Source: a virus
Length of the DNA stretch: 35,018 bases
Strand: one strand, 5' to 3'
Virus record (IMG/VR): IMGVR_UViG_3300005471_000038
Span: 1 to 35,018 of that record
Part shown: one piece after another, positions 6,599-13,915 of the stretch
How the letters are laid out: the number at the start of each line of letters is the position of its first letter
Position numbering within the stretch: the stretch's first letter is position 1
The notes under the pieces: model-generated
Told to the model about the DNA's origin: nothing
Database searches by the model: none
Seen by the model: only the letters and a program-made list of their open reading frames with translations
Position numbers and translations under genes: made by a program

Positions 6599-6886
6599 TT
6601 GGCTTCTATCCCCCAGGCACGCACGCTCAGAGCACTGCAACAAAAATCTATCGGCGCGCTGAAAGCAGCGGGATATGTTTGCTCGCCGGCGCCGAAGTTG
6701 TCACCTTTTGAAGTTGTAGCATTCTGTGCTTCTGACGTAGTGCTAGTCCAATTAGCCATCAACGATTGGCCCGACGCCGAAGAGTTGAAGGCAATGAAGT
6801 TGTTTCCCGCGCCACGCAACACTCGAAAACTCATCCACCTCTGGCGCAAATACGCGCGCACGCCTGATATCAAGGAGATTCGATAG
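6599..6886 (+). CDS. PD-(D/E)XK-like (Hjc-type) protein with degenerate active site
   Basis: A 95-residue protein, TTG start at 6599 behind GTGGGAG. The order helix (RTLRALQQKSIGALKAAGY), strand PFEVVAFCASD, strand VVLVQLAINDWP, then a Pro-rich segment before a C-terminal KLIHLWRKYAR matches small Holliday-junction-resolvase-like nucleases of phages and archaea, which normally read PFD-VA and LIQVK. Here the Asp is Glu (PFEVV) and the essential Lys is Ala (QLA), so catalysis is doubtful. It may be an inactive binding subunit. The stop codon abuts the next start (TAGATG). Confidence 0.6.
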   Translation: MASIPQARTLRALQQKSIGALKAAGYVCSPAPKLSPFEVVAFCASDVVLVQLAINDWPDAEELKAMKLFPAPRNTRKLIHLWRKYARTPDIKEIR

Positions 6887-7900
6887 ATGACAGCCTTAAT
6901 GACGCGACCGCCTGAAAGTCTGGCGCCAACAGTTGATCCTCACTTTGCAATAGATGAAGACGGAATGCCGGTGTATCTCGGAGAAACGGAAGACGAGATC
7001 GGACAGGACTGGGATGACACGGCCAGCGCGTTAGAAAAAGAGCATTGGAAGCTCGCCGCGATCGCGGCAACGATAGCCACGAAATACGGCGAGAACAATA
7101 TCGGATCATTCGCACAAGAACACGGCACAAGTGCCCGGTGGATTCGCGATCTGGCGAACAGCTACCGAACTTTCCAATTTGGAAGACGAGTTCCAAATCT
7201 GTCTATTTCACATCATATTTGCGCTTTAAAGGCAACAAATCCTGTCCGAGCGGCAAAGATTGCGCATGACCGCAATTATTCAATCCGAGAATTCAAAGCA
7301 TGGATTTATGCAGGCGAGGGGCGCAACGGAGGGCGTCTCGAGCGAAACGCTCCGCAGGAGTTACTGCCGACTCAGAGCGCGAACGATCAGCCAATTCAAA
7401 TCACAGTTGAGGCCGAAGATCCGGACAGCGAAGACGACGTCTTAATCGAAGATGAAGAGCTCGACGCCGAGGAAAGGCAAACTCTTTTTGCGGACCTGGA
7501 ATTGATCATGCGGATGTGCAAGGTGGTGCGCTCAAAACTGAAAACGAAGTACGCCGCGCGCTACATAGATAACCTGGAACAGGAAACAAATTGGGAGATT
7601 GAGCGACTCACCCAAAAGCCCAGCTCAATGTCTGAGCGCGTATTGGCCTATATAAAGGGAGGCTGCTGGCTACCAGACGAATTACTGAAGCGCGCTCGGC
7701 TGAACAGCAAAGAAGAGTTGAACAGGATATGTCGGAGCCTCGAAAGCGCGGGTCATATTAAATGGTCGCGAGAGCGAAAGCGTCAACACGGTACGGCGCC
7801 GGCGATGTGGATGCCCGCAGACATGCCAGACGGCGACGAATTCAATGTGGAACGTGCGGCGCATGAACTGGCAGTTGAATACGACGAAGAACACTACTAA
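6887..7900 (+). CDS. HTH regulator, ParB/KorB-like helices plus C-terminal winged helix
   Basis: A 337-residue protein. Residues about 53-140 (LAAIAATIATKYGENNI, then FAQEHGTSARWIRDLANSYR, then HHICALKATNP) resemble the helical DNA-binding segment that phages and plasmids share with ParB/KorB-type proteins. A very acidic linker follows (about 176-200). The C-terminal part (about 245-300, SERVLAYIKGGCWLPDELLKR then ICRSLESAGHIKW) looks like a winged helix. It is the last gene of the early operon, directly after the nuclease-like gene. Control of replication or of the early-to-late switch is plausible but unproven. Confidence 0.7.
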   Translation: MTALMTRPPESLAPTVDPHFAIDEDGMPVYLGETEDEIGQDWDDTASALEKEHWKLAAIAATIATKYGENNIGSFAQEHGTSARWIRDLANSYRTFQFGRRVPNLSISHHICALKATNPVRAAKIAHDRNYSIREFKAWIYAGEGRNGGRLERNAPQELLPTQSANDQPIQITVEAEDPDSEDDVLIEDEELDAEERQTLFADLELIMRMCKVVRSKLKTKYAARYIDNLEQETNWEIERLTQKPSSMSERVLAYIKGGCWLPDELLKRARLNSKEELNRICRSLESAGHIKWSRERKRQHGTAPAMWMPADMPDGDEFNVERAAHELAVEYDEEHY

Positions 7901-7948
7901 ATAACGTCCAATCACGGCGTACTATCCATTTTGCCCCGAGGGGTAATT

Positions 7949-8038
7949 TTGACAGAAACGGAGCAGCACATAGAAGCTATGGTAACTAAAAAAGGTGGAA
8001 AGAAGGCCGGGAACCGAGGGGGCCGCGAAGAAGGATAA
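7949..8038 (+). CDS. Possible 29-residue basic micro-protein
   Basis: A short frame from TTG 7949 with GAGGGG 6-11 bases upstream. It encodes MTETEQHIEAM followed by a Lys/Gly/Arg-rich tail (VTKKGGKKAGNRGGREEG). TTG starts are used elsewhere in this genome, and the frame fills the gap between the early operon and its terminator. The same bases contain TTGACA (7949-7954) with a possible TAGAAG 16 bases downstream, so this may instead be a promoter. Coding status is uncertain. Confidence 0.3.
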   Translation: MTETEQHIEAMVTKKGGKKAGNRGGREEG

Positions 8039-8081
8039 ACGATCCAACCAACAGGCTACAGTAACGTGTCTTCTGCGAATT

Positions 8082-8118
8082 GAGTCGAGCTCGCAAGCGC
8101 TCGGCTCTTTTCAATTTT
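8082..8118 (+). terminator. Intrinsic terminator closing the early operon
   Basis: GAGTCGAGC (8082-8090) pairs with GCTCGGCTC (8099-8107), a 9-bp stem with one G-U wobble and an 8-base loop, followed by TTTTCAATTTT (8108-8118). Flanking AATT bases could extend the stem, so it may also work on the minus strand. It separates the early genes from the envelope and structural block. Confidence 0.7.
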
Positions 8119-8201
8119 GCCCGCCAAAAACCTAATTCCAAGACATTCGTTACCCTAACGCCCGTGCTTGCAAGTGTTCTTTCTTTCGAGAGGATTGTGA
8201 A

Positions 8202-8837
8202 ATGAAAACATTCAGACGGTTTTACAGGGAAACAAGCCTTGGCCTCATGCTCTCAGTGTTGCTCAGCTTTCCGGCAACGATGACGTGGGGCACTCAACTA
8301 ACGCTGACAGTTGGCGTAACCGGAATGATGGCACTAGCGGGAAGTCAGACCGCCTGCGATCCTGACACGCTTGAGAAACTCAACACGACGCTCAATCAAG
8401 TTGCCCACTCGCTGGAGGCGGCAGTCGATACGAACGGGAGACTCTACGAAGCTGGCGCTTATGGCGTAAAGGGAAGCCCTAGCGCGATTGAAATGCGCCG
8501 CCGAGTTGCGACCGTGATCCACGATTCAAACGAGTACTTGATTCAGGCGCTCGATATCGCCAAGACGCTGACAAAGGAGACTTTCGAGGGCAGCAAATTG
8601 CTAATACTCGAAAAACTCTCCCTCGCGGCCACTGGTCTCCGCGTCGGGCACCAGACAGTCGATCTGGTTTTGCAGTCCGTGGCGACGCTCATCAACCAAG
8701 CCGTAGCGATCGCGCAGTTGTTCAAAGCCAGCGATGTGAATCACATGGACCGCATCATCTCGTCGTTTGACAAACATTTGAAAGCGTTCGCGCACATCAG
8801 AGAGACCAGCTCTGGACTGGAGGTATTTGCCGAATGA
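8202..8837 (+). CDS. Exported or membrane-anchored helical protein, unknown
   Basis: A 211-residue protein with AGAGGA before ATG 8202. The N-terminus has a basic start (MKTFRRFYRE) and two hydrophobic stretches (13-27 and about 33-48), then AC at 51-52, which could be a poor lipobox, followed by a soluble helical body with many Leu, Ala and Ile. The body (LEKLNTTLNQVAHSLEAAV, then TVIHDSNEYLIQALDIAKTL) resembles no enzyme I know. It overlaps the next gene by 4 bases (ATGA). It is first in a run of envelope-directed proteins and may act in lysis or superinfection exclusion; this is inference from position. Confidence 0.65.
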   Translation: MKTFRRFYRETSLGLMLSVLLSFPATMTWGTQLTLTVGVTGMMALAGSQTACDPDTLEKLNTTLNQVAHSLEAAVDTNGRLYEAGAYGVKGSPSAIEMRRRVATVIHDSNEYLIQALDIAKTLTKETFEGSKLLILEKLSLAATGLRVGHQTVDLVLQSVATLINQAVAIAQLFKASDVNHMDRIISSFDKHLKAFAHIRETSSGLEVFAE

Positions 8838-9070
8838 GCACGCCAAACACATCAACCAGCAAGATCGATCTATTGCTGAAAATCCTTCAAACCACAAACG
8901 CTGTGGAGCCAGTGGCAGCACAGACTGTCGCCGGGCTCATCAGCATCATCAAGGGCGGACGGTCCACTGGAAAGACCGACGAAGAAATCAAGGCTGAAGC
9001 TGCGGATTCAGACGCGACGGCGCTTCGCACCAGAGGCAAGTCCGAGCTTCAGATGGGAAATCAGGCGTAA
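8834..9070 (+). CDS. Small phage protein, unknown
   Basis: A 78-residue protein starting inside the stop of the upstream gene (ATGA), so translation is coupled. A helix (KIDLLLKILQTTNAVEPVAAQTVAGLI is the region, residues 10-38) with amphipathic to weakly hydrophobic character is followed by KGGRSTGKTDEEIKAEA and a polar tail. The TGKT sequence is not a convincing P-loop in so short a protein. The layout resembles small proteins often found beside phage membrane proteins. Function unknown. Confidence 0.6.
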   Translation: MSTPNTSTSKIDLLLKILQTTNAVEPVAAQTVAGLISIIKGGRSTGKTDEEIKAEAADSDATALRTRGKSELQMGNQA

Positions 9071-9081
9071 CGAGGTGTGTA

Positions 9082-9255
9082 ATGCCAGATGAAATCACCG
9101 AACTTGAGACAGTAGTAGTACGCACTAATGAAGCGGGGTCAATGCGCTGGAATAGCATAACGCACGACTTCAAGGTGACCGAACTGAACACAGACGGCGA
9201 CATGATGTTGGATGTGCGACCAAAACCAGACAGATCAGTTGAGCAAGGAAGTTGA
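9082..9255 (+). CDS. 57-residue acidic protein, unknown
   Basis: A short frame from ATG 9082 with GAGGTG 6-11 bases upstream and only 11 bases after the preceding stop. It encodes MPDEITELETVVVRTNEAG, then MRWNSITHDFKVTELNTDG, then MMLDVRPKPDRSVEQGS. The alternating polar and hydrophobic pattern is like a small beta protein. Spacing and SD fit the operon. No family recognised. Confidence 0.55.
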   Translation: MPDEITELETVVVRTNEAGSMRWNSITHDFKVTELNTDGDMMLDVRPKPDRSVEQGS

Positions 9256-9334
9256 CCGCGGCGCTGAGCCGAGCGGAAGGTTTATAAACTGCAACCGCTA
9301 AGTTGGGCACGGTTCCGTGCGGAGAAATAAGTGA

Positions 9335-9745
9335 TTGAAGCCCGTTTGCTCCCACACTCCGGGTCAAAGGATCAAAGCTTTATTGCTTGCGCCGGCAATG
9401 GGCCCGGCCGAAATCAATGCGGCGATGTACATGTTGGCGTTTTCGATCCCCCTGCTTCGAATCGGCCTTCTCACGCAGTCTCCCACCTACGCGCAGATGG
9501 CCAAGATGGCCCCCGGCTGGCTATGGGGATCTGGCCTATGTTGTCTAGCCTTATGCCGAATTTGCACGGTAATTTACGGGTCATACAACCTCCGTCTCGG
9601 AGCAACGATGGCGTCAATCTTCATGTGGTTCCTGTTGTTTCTGAGCTTTCTGTTGGCCCAAGCATGGCATCCGGGCGTGACGGTATTCGCAACCTGGACA
9701 GTACTCGAAACGTGGACGCTGTTTCGCATTCAACGATCACCTTAA
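9335..9745 (+). CDS. Multi-pass membrane protein, candidate holin
   Basis: A 136-residue protein with four predicted membrane segments: about 27-45 (MYMLAFSIPLLRIGLL), 61-80 (WLWGSGLCCLALCRICTVIY), 90-109 (ATMASIFMWFLLFLSFLLA) and 113-130. The TTG at 9335 is 10 bases after GGAGA; a GTG at 9331 opens a different frame that gives an implausible protein. Its stop overlaps the next ATG (TAATG). Two adjacent small membrane proteins in a phage suggest a holin or lysis role, but no endolysin gene is in the window, so the function is open. Confidence 0.65.
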   Translation: MKPVCSHTPGQRIKALLLAPAMGPAEINAAMYMLAFSIPLLRIGLLTQSPTYAQMAKMAPGWLWGSGLCCLALCRICTVIYGSYNLRLGATMASIFMWFLLFLSFLLAQAWHPGVTVFATWTVLETWTLFRIQRSP

Positions 9746-10161
9746 TGCCTCTCTCACTGTTGATTAAGTTGATCCCGTTGGCGGGCATGGCCGGGGGGTT
9801 CGTGGCCTTCGCAGAAGGCGGGCGGATCATTGACATCTTGATTAGCATCGGCGGCTCGAGCACCTTCATTGGGCTGATAGGGTTGGTCAAATATTTGGTC
9901 GATCGGAACGACAAGCGCCGTGCCGATCTGGTGGCGTTATCAAGGACCGACACGCAACTGACTCTCGAGAGAGAGAAGCTACTTGATGCGCAGACCGTGG
10001 CTTTCCTGAAACAGTCAGAAGAATTTTACGCGTTTCGCGATAAGGAAAAACAAGCTGTAATCGATCTGCAGCGAGCAACGATTGAGGACAGGAACAAAAC
10101 AATCGAACACCAACAAACGGTAATAGCCGCTCAGGCGGCACAGCTGCAGCGTGCTAAATAA
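9745..10161 (+). CDS. Membrane protein with C-terminal coiled coil
   Basis: A 138-residue protein from ATG 9745, which overlaps the upstream stop; the longer reading from 9331 crosses the preceding gene in another frame and is rejected. Two hydrophobic segments (about 3-22 and 29-52) lead to KYLVDRNDKRR and then a long charged coiled coil (about 63-138) rich in Glu, Gln and Lys. Membrane anchor plus coiled coil recalls inner spanins or holin accessory proteins. Coupling to the upstream membrane protein suggests they work together. Confidence 0.65.
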   Translation: MPLSLLIKLIPLAGMAGGFVAFAEGGRIIDILISIGGSSTFIGLIGLVKYLVDRNDKRRADLVALSRTDTQLTLEREKLLDAQTVAFLKQSEEFYAFRDKEKQAVIDLQRATIEDRNKTIEHQQTVIAAQAAQLQRAK

Positions 10162-10200
10162 ATGATGAACTCACTACTAACAATTATTCAGAACTAACAA

Positions 10201-11004
10201 ATGCAAGTTGCCATCTCGCCGCCATTTGCTTCCGTGCCGCCACCGCTCATCAGGCGTTACGCACAGCCGCGAAAGTTATCAACGCGGCGCGGGCGAGCGA
10301 AAGCAGAACAGAACGCATGGTGCATATCCTGTCAGCGGCCAATGGCGCGACACGGGAAGAATTTCTACTGTGCGACCTGTCATGTAGCGACGAGGATGGC
10401 GAGCGCGGGGATCCGAATCGCGACTTGCGCCACGCCGATCGCGAGTGCTGAAGCGAAGCCCTGGTGCTTGAGTTGTCGAAAGCCCTTCAGGCGATGCGGG
10501 GGAGAGCGATTCCGATGCCCTGGCTGTAACATATCGATCAGGGGTCACAAGGATAGACGAAAGCTTTCGCCCGCAAAGGAGCGCGAGATTGTCGGCCTGA
10601 TTCAGGCCGGCCATACCAACAAAGATATTGCGCTAAAGGCGCATTGCTTCCACCAAACGGTGGCGAGATTGAGAGCGGGTGTTCAGGCGCGATTATGCGA
10701 GTGCGGCGGATTGTTTCATCACAAGAGCAAGTGCAAGAAGCGACCGGGCTGGCAGTCAATGGTGCAGGAACGACGTTCGACGTTCGACGACTTGCTGGTG
10801 AGAGTAAATCGGAGAATACCCCGCGGGCTTGATGAAGAGGTGAGAGCAGAAGTGGCCCAACAAATGTTGGCTGACATAGCTCAGCTCATCGATGACACGC
10901 TAAGCAAGTCGCAGGAGTACATCCGGCGGTACAAGAAGCAGTATCCGTTTCAGCTTTATTCGCTTGATGCAAATCGCACTTTTGCCGAGAGGTTGGTTGG
11001 ATGA
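10201..11004 (+). CDS. Zn-ribbon / HTH regulator with sigma-like C-terminus
   Basis: A 267-residue protein. Two zinc ribbons are clear: C41-x2-C44, C57-x2-C60 and C89-x2-C92, C106-x2-C109. An HTH follows (about 123-158, LSPAKEREIVGLIQAGHTNKDIALKA), then a third Cys/His cluster (C166, C168, H173, H174, C178). The C-terminal region (VNRRIPRGLDEEVRAEVAQQ, 202-221, ending YSLDANRTFAERLVG) recalls a phage protein group related to sigma-70 region 2, where the motif reads R-P-x-LP-x2-VR-D-V-Q. I infer a transcription regulator, possibly for late genes. There is no SD before ATG 10201. It overlaps the next gene by 4 bases. Confidence 0.6.
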   Translation: MQVAISPPFASVPPPLIRRYAQPRKLSTRRGRAKAEQNAWCISCQRPMARHGKNFYCATCHVATRMASAGIRIATCATPIASAEAKPWCLSCRKPFRRCGGERFRCPGCNISIRGHKDRRKLSPAKEREIVGLIQAGHTNKDIALKAHCFHQTVARLRAGVQARLCECGGLFHHKSKCKKRPGWQSMVQERRSTFDDLLVRVNRRIPRGLDEEVRAEVAQQMLADIAQLIDDTLSKSQEYIRRYKKQYPFQLYSLDANRTFAERLVG

Positions 11005-11618
11005 ACAAGAAAGCCAAATCAGGAATTGCAATCGGCATTTTGGCCGTCGGAGGCGGGATGTATTCACTGCTCCGCCAGGACTCGCCTGTTGAACTGCGGC
11101 CATCACCCCAAGCGGTTAAAACAGCCAGCCCGCCACTCACCGAAGCCACGGAGGAAATCACAGAGTCTCCGCTTGATGCTCCGGCGCCAAAACGAGCGCT
11201 GCGTGCGGCGGGTTCATCTGCAATCACGGCGGCGAGCTCAGAGACACAGCCGGAGTGCAATGCGGTCTTTGAAGCAACGGGCCCCGTTGTTAACGGATCG
11301 GATTACTCTGCTCAGTTCAAGTGGACACACGGCGTGCCGACTAATGCTCCATGCTGGAAGGATCTCTATGCTGCAGCAATTGGCGATGACATAAACAACC
11401 TAACATTCATCAGTGCAGATCGCTCAACCGGTCTCGCCAGCGAAGACCACGTGCGAGTTTTCTTCACGCCCTTGCCGTCTCCGTCTCCCAGCCCTTCAGC
11501 GACGCCCAGTCCGACTCCTGCTACTTTACCGGTATGTAAATCAGGACAGAGGATCGGAAGCTCGCCGACCTGTAGATGTCTGGCTGGGACGCTTGGTAAT
11601 TCAGGGAAGTGTAGGTGA
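11001..11618 (+). CDS. Signal-anchored protein with Pro-rich linker and Cys-rich end
   Basis: A 205-residue protein starting inside the upstream stop (ATGA). Residues 7-25 (SGIAIGILAVGGGMYSLL) are a signal or anchor segment after a basic start. A low-complexity Pro/Ala/Thr/Glu region follows (about 28-80), then a small domain with two cysteines (ECNAVFEATGPVVNGSDYSA, then APCWKDLY), a Ser/Pro linker (about 157-175, SPSPSPSATPSPTP) and a compact Cys-rich tail with 4 Cys (CKSGQRIG, TCRCLAGT, GKCR). The design is that of a cell-surface or periplasmic protein. It is not recognisable as a virion gene; a lysogenic-conversion or exclusion role is speculation. Confidence 0.65.
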   Translation: MNKKAKSGIAIGILAVGGGMYSLLRQDSPVELRPSPQAVKTASPPLTEATEEITESPLDAPAPKRALRAAGSSAITAASSETQPECNAVFEATGPVVNGSDYSAQFKWTHGVPTNAPCWKDLYAAAIGDDINNLTFISADRSTGLASEDHVRVFFTPLPSPSPSPSATPSPTPATLPVCKSGQRIGSSPTCRCLAGTLGNSGKCR

Positions 11619-11660
11619 TGGTTGGATAAACACCTCTTCGTGAAGAAATAACCTCTTGGT

Positions 11661-12335
11661 ATGCAGTGCGCAGCGAAATCAAAACGTAGCGGGAACCAAT
11701 GCCGACGCCGAGCAATGCGCGGTAAAAAGGTGTGCATGATGCACGGCGGAAAGTCCCGTGTTGGCGCGATGCACCCACGATTCACGCACGGCCTATATTC
11801 AAAATATCTGCCAACACGTTTTGCCCAACTGTTTCAATCCCTCGAAGGTAAAGACCTCCTTGACCTAACCGAAGACATCAAGCTGTTGAACGCGCGTCTG
11901 ATGGACATCGCGAAGCGCGTCGATTCGGGCGAATCGGGGGAACTATGGAAGCAGGCGCTCGAACTGTTCGGTCGCGCGAGAGAGGCCTATGCGCTTGGTG
12001 ATGGAGAAGCGCCAGATCTGCTCAATGAACTGGGCGACTTGTTGAGCCGCGGCGCGGCAGACTGGGACGCGTGGGAAAAGATTGAGGAAATCGTTGTAAA
12101 GAAGACGAAAGTCGTAGAGTCGCAGCGCAAGCGAGCAGTTGAGGCACATGAGATGCTCGCCGCACAGGACGCAAGAGCGATGATGAGAGCGATTACAGAA
12201 GGCTTAAAGCGCGCCGTTGAAGAGCATGTCACAGACCCTGAAGTCAAACGAAAGATTTTCGTCGCTGCCTCAAGTGAGTTTGCGCGACTCGTTAATCCAG
12301 GACGTGTCGAGTTGGTTTCAGCCGCCAACAACTGA
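11661..12335 (+). CDS. Terminase small subunit candidate with HGG Zn motif
   Basis: A 224-residue protein. The N-terminus C3, C14, then VCMMHGGKS (C25, H28) and FTHGLYSKYLP is the HGG-type metal-binding segment often found in proteins encoded directly upstream of phage large terminases. The rest is helical and charged (about 60-210), suited to oligomerisation and DNA binding. It overlaps the terminase ATPase gene by about 32 bases. The small-subunit role (recognising the packaging site) is inferred mainly from position and architecture. Confidence 0.65.
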   Translation: MQCAAKSKRSGNQCRRRAMRGKKVCMMHGGKSRVGAMHPRFTHGLYSKYLPTRFAQLFQSLEGKDLLDLTEDIKLLNARLMDIAKRVDSGESGELWKQALELFGRAREAYALGDGEAPDLLNELGDLLSRGAADWDAWEKIEEIVVKKTKVVESQRKRAVEAHEMLAAQDARAMMRAITEGLKRAVEEHVTDPEVKRKIFVAASSEFARLVNPGRVELVSAANN

Positions 12336-13833
12336 AGTCGAGCACGACCCGGATTTAGCAGTACTCATTGAAAGCCCGACAATTCAATGGGCACTACAGA
12401 AAATCTACGGGCCGAATAATCCGGGCATAATCTTTCTTCAGACTGCCAGGCTTTACGGTGTCCCTGAAGACGCGCTAAAGCGCTTTCTCGCGGCGGGCTA
12501 CGTTCCCCAACCAAAACAACTCGAGTTTCACGGGGCCGCGCGCTCGTGCGACAAGCCTGATGGACCAAATCGTATCGGCATCGGTGGCGCGCGTGGTGGC
12601 GCTAAGTCGCACGGCGTTTTGGCACAGATGGTCATTGATGACTGCCAGCGCATGCGCGGATTGAAGTATCTGTTTCTGCGAAAGGTGTTGAAAGCCGCGC
12701 GCGAGAGCTTTGATGATCTGCGGCGCAAGGTGCTGATGGGAGTTGAACACGATTACTCGCGCACCGAAGGTCTCTTGGTGGTTACCCGGACGGATAGCCG
12801 CGTAATCTTGGGCCACTATCGCAATGAGAGCGATATCGACGCCTACCTGGGCATTGAATACGACGGCGTCGGAGTGGAAGAATCGACGCAGTTATCTGAG
12901 GGTAAGCGAAGTGATATATCATCTTGCGTTCGAACTTCCAAGCCTGGTTGGCGACCTCGCGAATACGACACCACAAACCCAGGCGGAATTGGCCATCAAT
13001 GGTTCAAGCGCCACTTCATAGAGCCACACCGAAAGAAAACAGAAACGTCGACCCGCTTTATTCCCTCGACGCACAAAGACAACGTCTTTCTCAATCCGGA
13101 ATACAGCAAAACACTCGATGGTTTACCGGGCTGGAAGCGTCGGGCGTGGCGTGATGGCGACTGGGAGATTGCTGCGGGCCAGTTTTTCTCAACATGGCAC
13201 CACGAATCGATCGTCAAACAGAACCTCCGCGTTATACCCGGCACTCCAGTCTGGTGCTCACTTGATTACGGTTTCCAGCACCCCACGGTCTGTCACCTGT
13301 TTAATGAGCATGACGGGAAAATCAGGATCATTGACGAATGGTGGAAACAAAAGGCTCTGGTTGCCCAAAACGCCGCCGGCATCAAGGCCATGCTCAGCCG
13401 TCACGGACTAGAGATCGAAGACCTTACGGTGTTTGTCGCTGGGCATGACGTTTTTGCGACCCGCGGGAACGCTTCGGAAAAAACAATCGCTAAAGAATAC
13501 GAAGATGAAGGGATTGAGTTAACTCGGGCCAACATAGATCGCGTCAACGGTGCTAGTCGCTTGCTGAAACTTTTAGGCGATCCGCTCGCTGACGAGAACG
13601 TTGAGCCCGAGATCGAGATTTCGGATCGCTGCGTGAGATTGATTGAATGCCTGCCACAGATGCAACATGACCCGCACAGACCGGAGGACGTGTTAAAGGT
13701 AAACGTCGATGAAGACGGGAACGGCGGGGATGATCCATATGATTCCGCTCGTTACGGAGTGATGAAAACGCATGAGCTCCTGATCGTTCCCCCAATAACC
13801 ATTTCACAAGATAACCCTTGGCTGATTAGTTAG
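12304..13833 (+). CDS. terL: Terminase large subunit
   Basis: A 509-residue protein if GTG 12304 is the start; in-frame TTG 12217 and ATG 12226 would overlap the upstream gene by over 100 bases. The ATPase half has the P-loop GGARGGAKS (about 95-103) and, in place of the usual DE, a Walker B-like VGVEEST (about 190-195). The nuclease half has WCSLDYGF with the first metal-binding Asp, VFVAGHDVFA with a second, and DDPYDSARYG near the end with the last acidic cluster. The enzyme pumps DNA into the prohead and cuts it. It lies between the candidate small subunit and the portal, as expected. Confidence 0.93.
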   Translation: MSSWFQPPTTEVEHDPDLAVLIESPTIQWALQKIYGPNNPGIIFLQTARLYGVPEDALKRFLAAGYVPQPKQLEFHGAARSCDKPDGPNRIGIGGARGGAKSHGVLAQMVIDDCQRMRGLKYLFLRKVLKAARESFDDLRRKVLMGVEHDYSRTEGLLVVTRTDSRVILGHYRNESDIDAYLGIEYDGVGVEESTQLSEGKRSDISSCVRTSKPGWRPREYDTTNPGGIGHQWFKRHFIEPHRKKTETSTRFIPSTHKDNVFLNPEYSKTLDGLPGWKRRAWRDGDWEIAAGQFFSTWHHESIVKQNLRVIPGTPVWCSLDYGFQHPTVCHLFNEHDGKIRIIDEWWKQKALVAQNAAGIKAMLSRHGLEIEDLTVFVAGHDVFATRGNASEKTIAKEYEDEGIELTRANIDRVNGASRLLKLLGDPLADENVEPEIEISDRCVRLIECLPQMQHDPHRPEDVLKVNVDEDGNGGDDPYDSARYGVMKTHELLIVPPITISQDNPWLIS

Positions 13834-13915
13834 ATCGCTGGCGGAAAGACTGCCGATTTTCCTGATTGGTTAGTGCTCGCAAAATAAAGACGACATTCCT
13901 GCTACGTTCTCACGC

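Noticed and set aside
7934-7943. CCCC-GA-GGGG as a terminator stem
   Set aside because: A two-base loop cannot form a normal hairpin of this size, and GAGGGG is better explained as an SD for the micro-ORF.
9331-9744. GTG-initiated 276-codon reading across 9331-10161
   Set aside because: The first half runs antiphase to a clear membrane protein; the true second gene starts at ATG 9745 in the TAATG overlap.
12217-12303. Terminase start at TTG 12217 or ATG 12226
   Set aside because: Both overlap the upstream gene by over 100 bases and give a non-conserved N-terminus. GTG 12304 leaves a 32-base overlap, though its SD is also poor.
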